A stretch of DNA of 64,000 nt from Trochalopteron elliotii (lineage: Eukaryota; Chordata; Aves; Passeriformes; Leiothrichidae): NCBI GenBank assembly GCA_024734555.1, contig JANPWX010000129.1, positions 1-64,000 of the forward strand. The letters are read 5' to 3'. Of this stretch, positions 63,700-64,000 are shown in pieces (the first letter of the stretch is position 1; each line of letters opens with the position of its first letter). Position numbers and translations under genes: made by a program. Below the pieces are notes generated by a model that saw nothing but the letters and a program-made list of their open reading frames with translations, had not been told where the DNA came from and ran no database searches.

Positions 63700-64000
63700 C
63701 TCTTTATCACAAAATTTTACTTGTCCCTGTGGCAGAATTTTGGCTGGGCACACCACACCTAAGATTATAAAATCTTAATTTGGGCTTTTGTTGACGGTAA
63801 CTCTGCAATCAATTCAGATGGAAATGTATTAGCCCTTCTCCCACAGCATCACTGACCACAGGCTCTGGCACATGTAATCCAGTGGCTGGGCACTTGAAAT
63901 AAATAATTAGAAATTTTTTTGTGTCTATTTCAGAATAATTGAATAATTCATCTGACTTCCTATGACTTCTCCAGGCTACTCTTGTGGTTGCAGAGGTCAA

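Noticed and set aside
1..64000. CRISPR arrays, operons, tRNA or rRNA genes, phage or plasmid features
   Set aside because: No spaced direct-repeat array, cloverleaf or dense co-oriented coding is visible, and the sequence is of vertebrate nuclear type.

Overview
This window looks like gene-poor nuclear DNA from a bird, most likely a passerine, either intergenic or inside a very large intron. The main evidence is at 145-359, which I recognise as a shortened copy of a very common avian ERVL-type LTR. A second, class II-like solo LTR sits at 31667-32330. Unique AT-rich DNA, low repeat density, and no sign of mammalian SINEs or L1 fit an avian genome. Species and chromosome cannot be read from the window. 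It is not bacterial: there are no operons, ribosome binding sites or CRISPR arrays, so prokaryotic feature classes do not apply.

I could not confirm a single protein-coding exon. The longest open frames (about 90-280 codons) are explained by stop-poor tandem repeats (20225-21073) or by chance in 64 kb. None shows a domain I recognise. The one short frame whose composition looks protein-like is 55299-55535, with a helical C-terminal half; it is listed at low confidence.

Layout: 1-4.1 kb holds the ERVL LTR remnant and unique DNA with a small 12-bp tandem repeat. 4.1-20.4 kb is unique DNA with several AT-rich, TAAT-rich blocks that resemble conserved noncoding elements, plus a textbook-like splice acceptor at 17884-17931. 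20.4-20.94 kb is a GC-rich minisatellite built on a 12-13 bp unit, with a 30-bp duplication at its edge. 23.09-23.35 kb is CpG-rich. 24-31.6 kb is AT-rich unique DNA with homopolymers and one apparent poly(A) insertion flanked by a 15-bp direct repeat. 31.66-32.34 kb is the solo LTR with a 6-bp target duplication. 33.66 kb is a pentanucleotide microsatellite. 36-43 kb holds further enhancer-like blocks, the best at 38.4-38.6 kb with a perfect POU octamer. 45.5 kb is an interrupted tetranucleotide microsatellite containing the window's only N. 46-64 kb is unique DNA with poly(T) tracts and an inverted-repeat hairpin at 59.17 kb.

If the window has a function, it is most plausibly cis-regulatory: a gene desert or intron beside a developmental gene, with many candidate noncoding elements. 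That is inference from base composition and motif density only. I found no evidence for a new biological system.
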